IMG/VR virus record: IMGVR_UViG_3300022074_000369
Span: 1 to 24,217 of that record
Source of the DNA: a virus
Strand: one strand, 5' to 3'
Length of the DNA stretch: 24,217 bases
The translations under genes and the position numbers were made by a program. Below the pieces are notes generated by a model, which saw nothing but the letters and a program-made list of their open reading frames with translations, had not been told where the DNA came from and searched no databases. Every line of letters begins with the position of its first letter. The stretch's first letter is position 1. Shown piece by piece: positions 23,370 through 24,217 of the stretch.

Positions 23370-23887
23370 AAAAAAACACCTATTGGGTAAGCTATTGTCA
23401 TTGGCATATTATTTAGAAAGTTATCTGCTGTCTTTCTAAGGACCTCACTATCCACGTCAATATGTTTCCAACCAAATACAGTCTTTTTAACTGGTCTACA
23501 AATAGTAGTTAGTATATGATGTAAGTTATTAAATATTGCTTCCTCATCATCTTTAGCATTTTGCAGAATCTCCATGCTGTTAATATACTCACCAAATAAT
23601 AACTTCTTAGCATCTACTTTAAACTCATACCACTGACCACCAATCTTAAATCTTTTGTCTTTTAGTTGTTTAGGGAGTTCTGTCTCTAAGAAACTCATTT
23701 TCTTTTTAATAGACTTAAACTGCTTTAAAGTAATATTCTTTATTACATCTCTTTTCTGTCCTGTTAAGACTGCTAGAATGTTGACTACTCTTTCTATGGG
23801 GTTTAGTTTAGAGTTTAGTACTGGTCTTAGGTTGATGTAATTTCCTATTGTAACATCTTCCCACTTTGTTGGGATTGTAATTTCCAT
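23243..23887 (-). CDS. Tail assembly chaperone G-like protein
   Basis: The 214-residue protein starts MEITIPTKWEDVTIGNYINL and has VVNILAVLTGQKRDVIKNIT, FKIGGQWYEFKVDAKKLLFGEYI and NNLHHILTTICRPVKK. It is helical and has the size and position expected of a G-type tail chaperone. Such proteins coat the tape measure during tail assembly and are not part of the virion. The last 127 bases overlap another frame that is translated only after a frameshift (next entries). The ATG at 23887 follows a promoter-like motif with only five bases between. It is the first gene after the right-end noncoding stretch. Confidence 0.7.
   Translation of the reverse strand: MEITIPTKWEDVTIGNYINLRPVLNSKLNPIERVVNILAVLTGQKRDVIKNITLKQFKSIKKKMSFLETELPKQLKDKRFKIGGQWYEFKVDAKKLLFGEYINSMEILQNAKDDEEAIFNNLHHILTTICRPVKKTVFGWKHIDVDSEVLRKTADNFLNNMPMTIAYPIGVFFYTHSEDLTKAIKTCLMQEAEKMTKEAREELDLVNAGDGGTP
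23369..23375 (-). promoter_or_regulatory. Programmed -1 frameshift slippery heptamer (T TTT TTT)
   Basis: Within a run of nine T (23376-23368) the zero frame reads GTT TTT TTT TAC. The heptamer T TTT TTT therefore sits in the right register for simultaneous P- and A-site slippage into the -1 frame. The next -1 codons are TTA CAC TCA. A five-base inverted pair CTCGG/CCGAG begins about eight bases downstream (23360-23356 with 23313-23309), a weak candidate stimulator. Confidence 0.7.
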
Positions 23888-23892
23888 AATTC

Positions 23893-23922
23893 TATATATA
23901 ACAAATTTTTAAATAATAACAA
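23893..23922 (-). promoter_or_regulatory. Promoter-like motif before the tail chaperone gene
   Basis: The minus strand reads TTGTTA, 10 bases, then ATTTGTTATATATA, the same 14-base block as before the scaffold gene. TTG and TATATATA are 19 nt apart, close to the usual Bacteroidota -33/-7 spacing. Only five bases separate the block from the ATG, so the message would have a very short leader if this is the promoter. Confidence 0.45.
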
Positions 23923-24125
23923 AACACTAAAATAAATATTTTAATTAAAAAACTAAACAACTAAACACCAACTAAAATACTAACTCACAATAGCTGAGAA
24001 CACTATTTAAATTAACTCTAAGAGACTTTAATAGTTTTTATATATGTTTATATACATTGACTAATTATAATGTCTTAAAACTAATATATTCAATTAGCTA
24101 GTTTATGAAATAGTATAAATCAATA

Positions 24126-24143
24126 ATAAGATAAATATCTTAT
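24126..24143. repeat. 18-base palindrome
   Basis: ATAAGATAAATATCTTAT has two 8-base arms that are exact reverse complements around a central AA. It could bind a dimeric regulator or form a stem. It overlaps the first unit of the neighbouring pentamer repeat. Confidence 0.6.
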
Positions 24144-24153
24144 CTTATCTTAT
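24136..24153. repeat. Tandem pentamer (TATCT)x3 plus TAT
   Basis: Three exact TATCT units are followed by TAT, so the right arm of the palindrome is repeated in tandem. Such short AT-rich repeats often occur near origins or promoters. It may also be a simple slippage product. Confidence 0.55.
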
Positions 24154-24158
24154 AGAAC

Positions 24159-24201
24159 CCCATTTGCTCAGCATTTGCTTAGCATTTGCTCAGCATTTGC
24201 T
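24159..24201. repeat. Iteron-like 11-base direct repeats, each a near-perfect dyad
   Basis: AGCATTTGCT occurs exactly at 24170-24179, 24181-24190 and 24192-24201, with one base between copies, and a partial copy (CATTTGCT) precedes them at 24161-24168. The period is 11 bases, about one helical turn. Each unit is itself an inverted repeat (AGCA, two bases, TGCT). This pattern fits a binding site array for an initiator, a terminase small subunit or a regulator. Confidence 0.75.
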
Positions 24202-24217
24202 AATTTTCTTCCTGTAA

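Larger units (their letters stand above)
23888..24217. other. Gene-free AT-rich regulatory stretch
   Basis: No convincing gene occupies these 330 bases. From left to right they hold the promoter-like motif before the chaperone gene, a long A/T-rich part with few G or C, an 18-base palindrome overlapping a tandem pentamer, and the iteron-like repeats. At the right edge the minus strand could end an incoming gene, either with LQEEN then stop at 24200-24202 or with a longer frame that stops at 24168. Such an arrangement suits a late control region, origin or packaging site. Confidence 0.55.

Noticed and set aside
24159-24201. CRISPR array
   Set aside because: The repeats are only 10 bases with single-base gaps; there are no spacers of CRISPR length and no cas genes.
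24168-24217. Partial minus-strand frame reading through the repeats (TGRKLANAEQMLSKC then stop)
   Set aside because: A different frame ends earlier with LQEEN and a stop at 24200-24202, and the window is too short to choose between them, so no gene was called.

Overview
The window looks like the late region, plus part of the recombination region, of a tailed siphovirus-type phage (or an intact prophage segment) infecting a member of the Bacteroidota, most likely a flavobacterium. Reasons: the DNA is strongly AT-rich; almost no start codon has a Shine-Dalgarno sequence, and leaders are A-rich instead; the structural proteins have the look of Bacteroidota siphophage families; and one tail protein carries PKD-like repeats of the kind seen in flavobacterial gliding/surface adhesins. 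No integrase, tRNA, rRNA or CRISPR was seen. Terminase genes are not in the window. These identifications come from reading motifs; no database search was possible.

Every convincing gene lies on the minus strand, so the reading order is from right to left. The right end (23888-24217) is a gene-free AT-rich stretch with an 18-bp palindrome, a tandem pentamer and three 11-bp iteron-like repeats. Next comes the tail module: a tail assembly chaperone G with a -1 frameshift extension (GT), a tail-module protein, a distal tail protein, a 37-residue Cys-containing protein, a 994-residue tail/receptor-binding candidate and the tape measure protein. The head module follows: an XkdF-like prohead protease carrying an extra phage domain, a scaffold, and the major capsid protein ended by a strong intrinsic terminator. 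After that come a probable tail tube protein with its own terminator, two small proteins, a long portal protein, a head-tail connector and a tail-completion protein. Two large adhesin-like proteins follow, one with PKD-like repeats plus LamG and one with three LamG domains. The lysis cassette then has a basic small protein, a coiled-coil protein, an amidase endolysin and a holin, followed by a calcineurin-type phosphoesterase.

A separate left-hand unit starts at a promoter-like sequence near 2240-2270. It encodes a ribbon-helix-helix candidate regulator, an unknown helical protein, a putative single-strand annealing protein, a PD-(D/E)XK exonuclease, a tiny membrane protein, an SSB-like protein ending in an SSB-Ct tail, and a helix-turn-helix protein cut by the window edge. 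Together these resemble an exonuclease/annealase/SSB recombination set.

The genes are packed very tightly. Many junctions are TAATG, TAGTG or ATGA overlaps, which suggests translational coupling. A shared promoter-like motif lies before the chaperone gene and before the scaffold gene. Together with the terminators after the capsid and tail-tube genes, it suggests that protein dosage is tuned within one long late transcript. The most checkable unusual features are the T9 slippery site in the chaperone gene, the iteron array at the right edge, the host-adhesin-like tail protein, the composite portal and protease, and the atypical order of structural modules.
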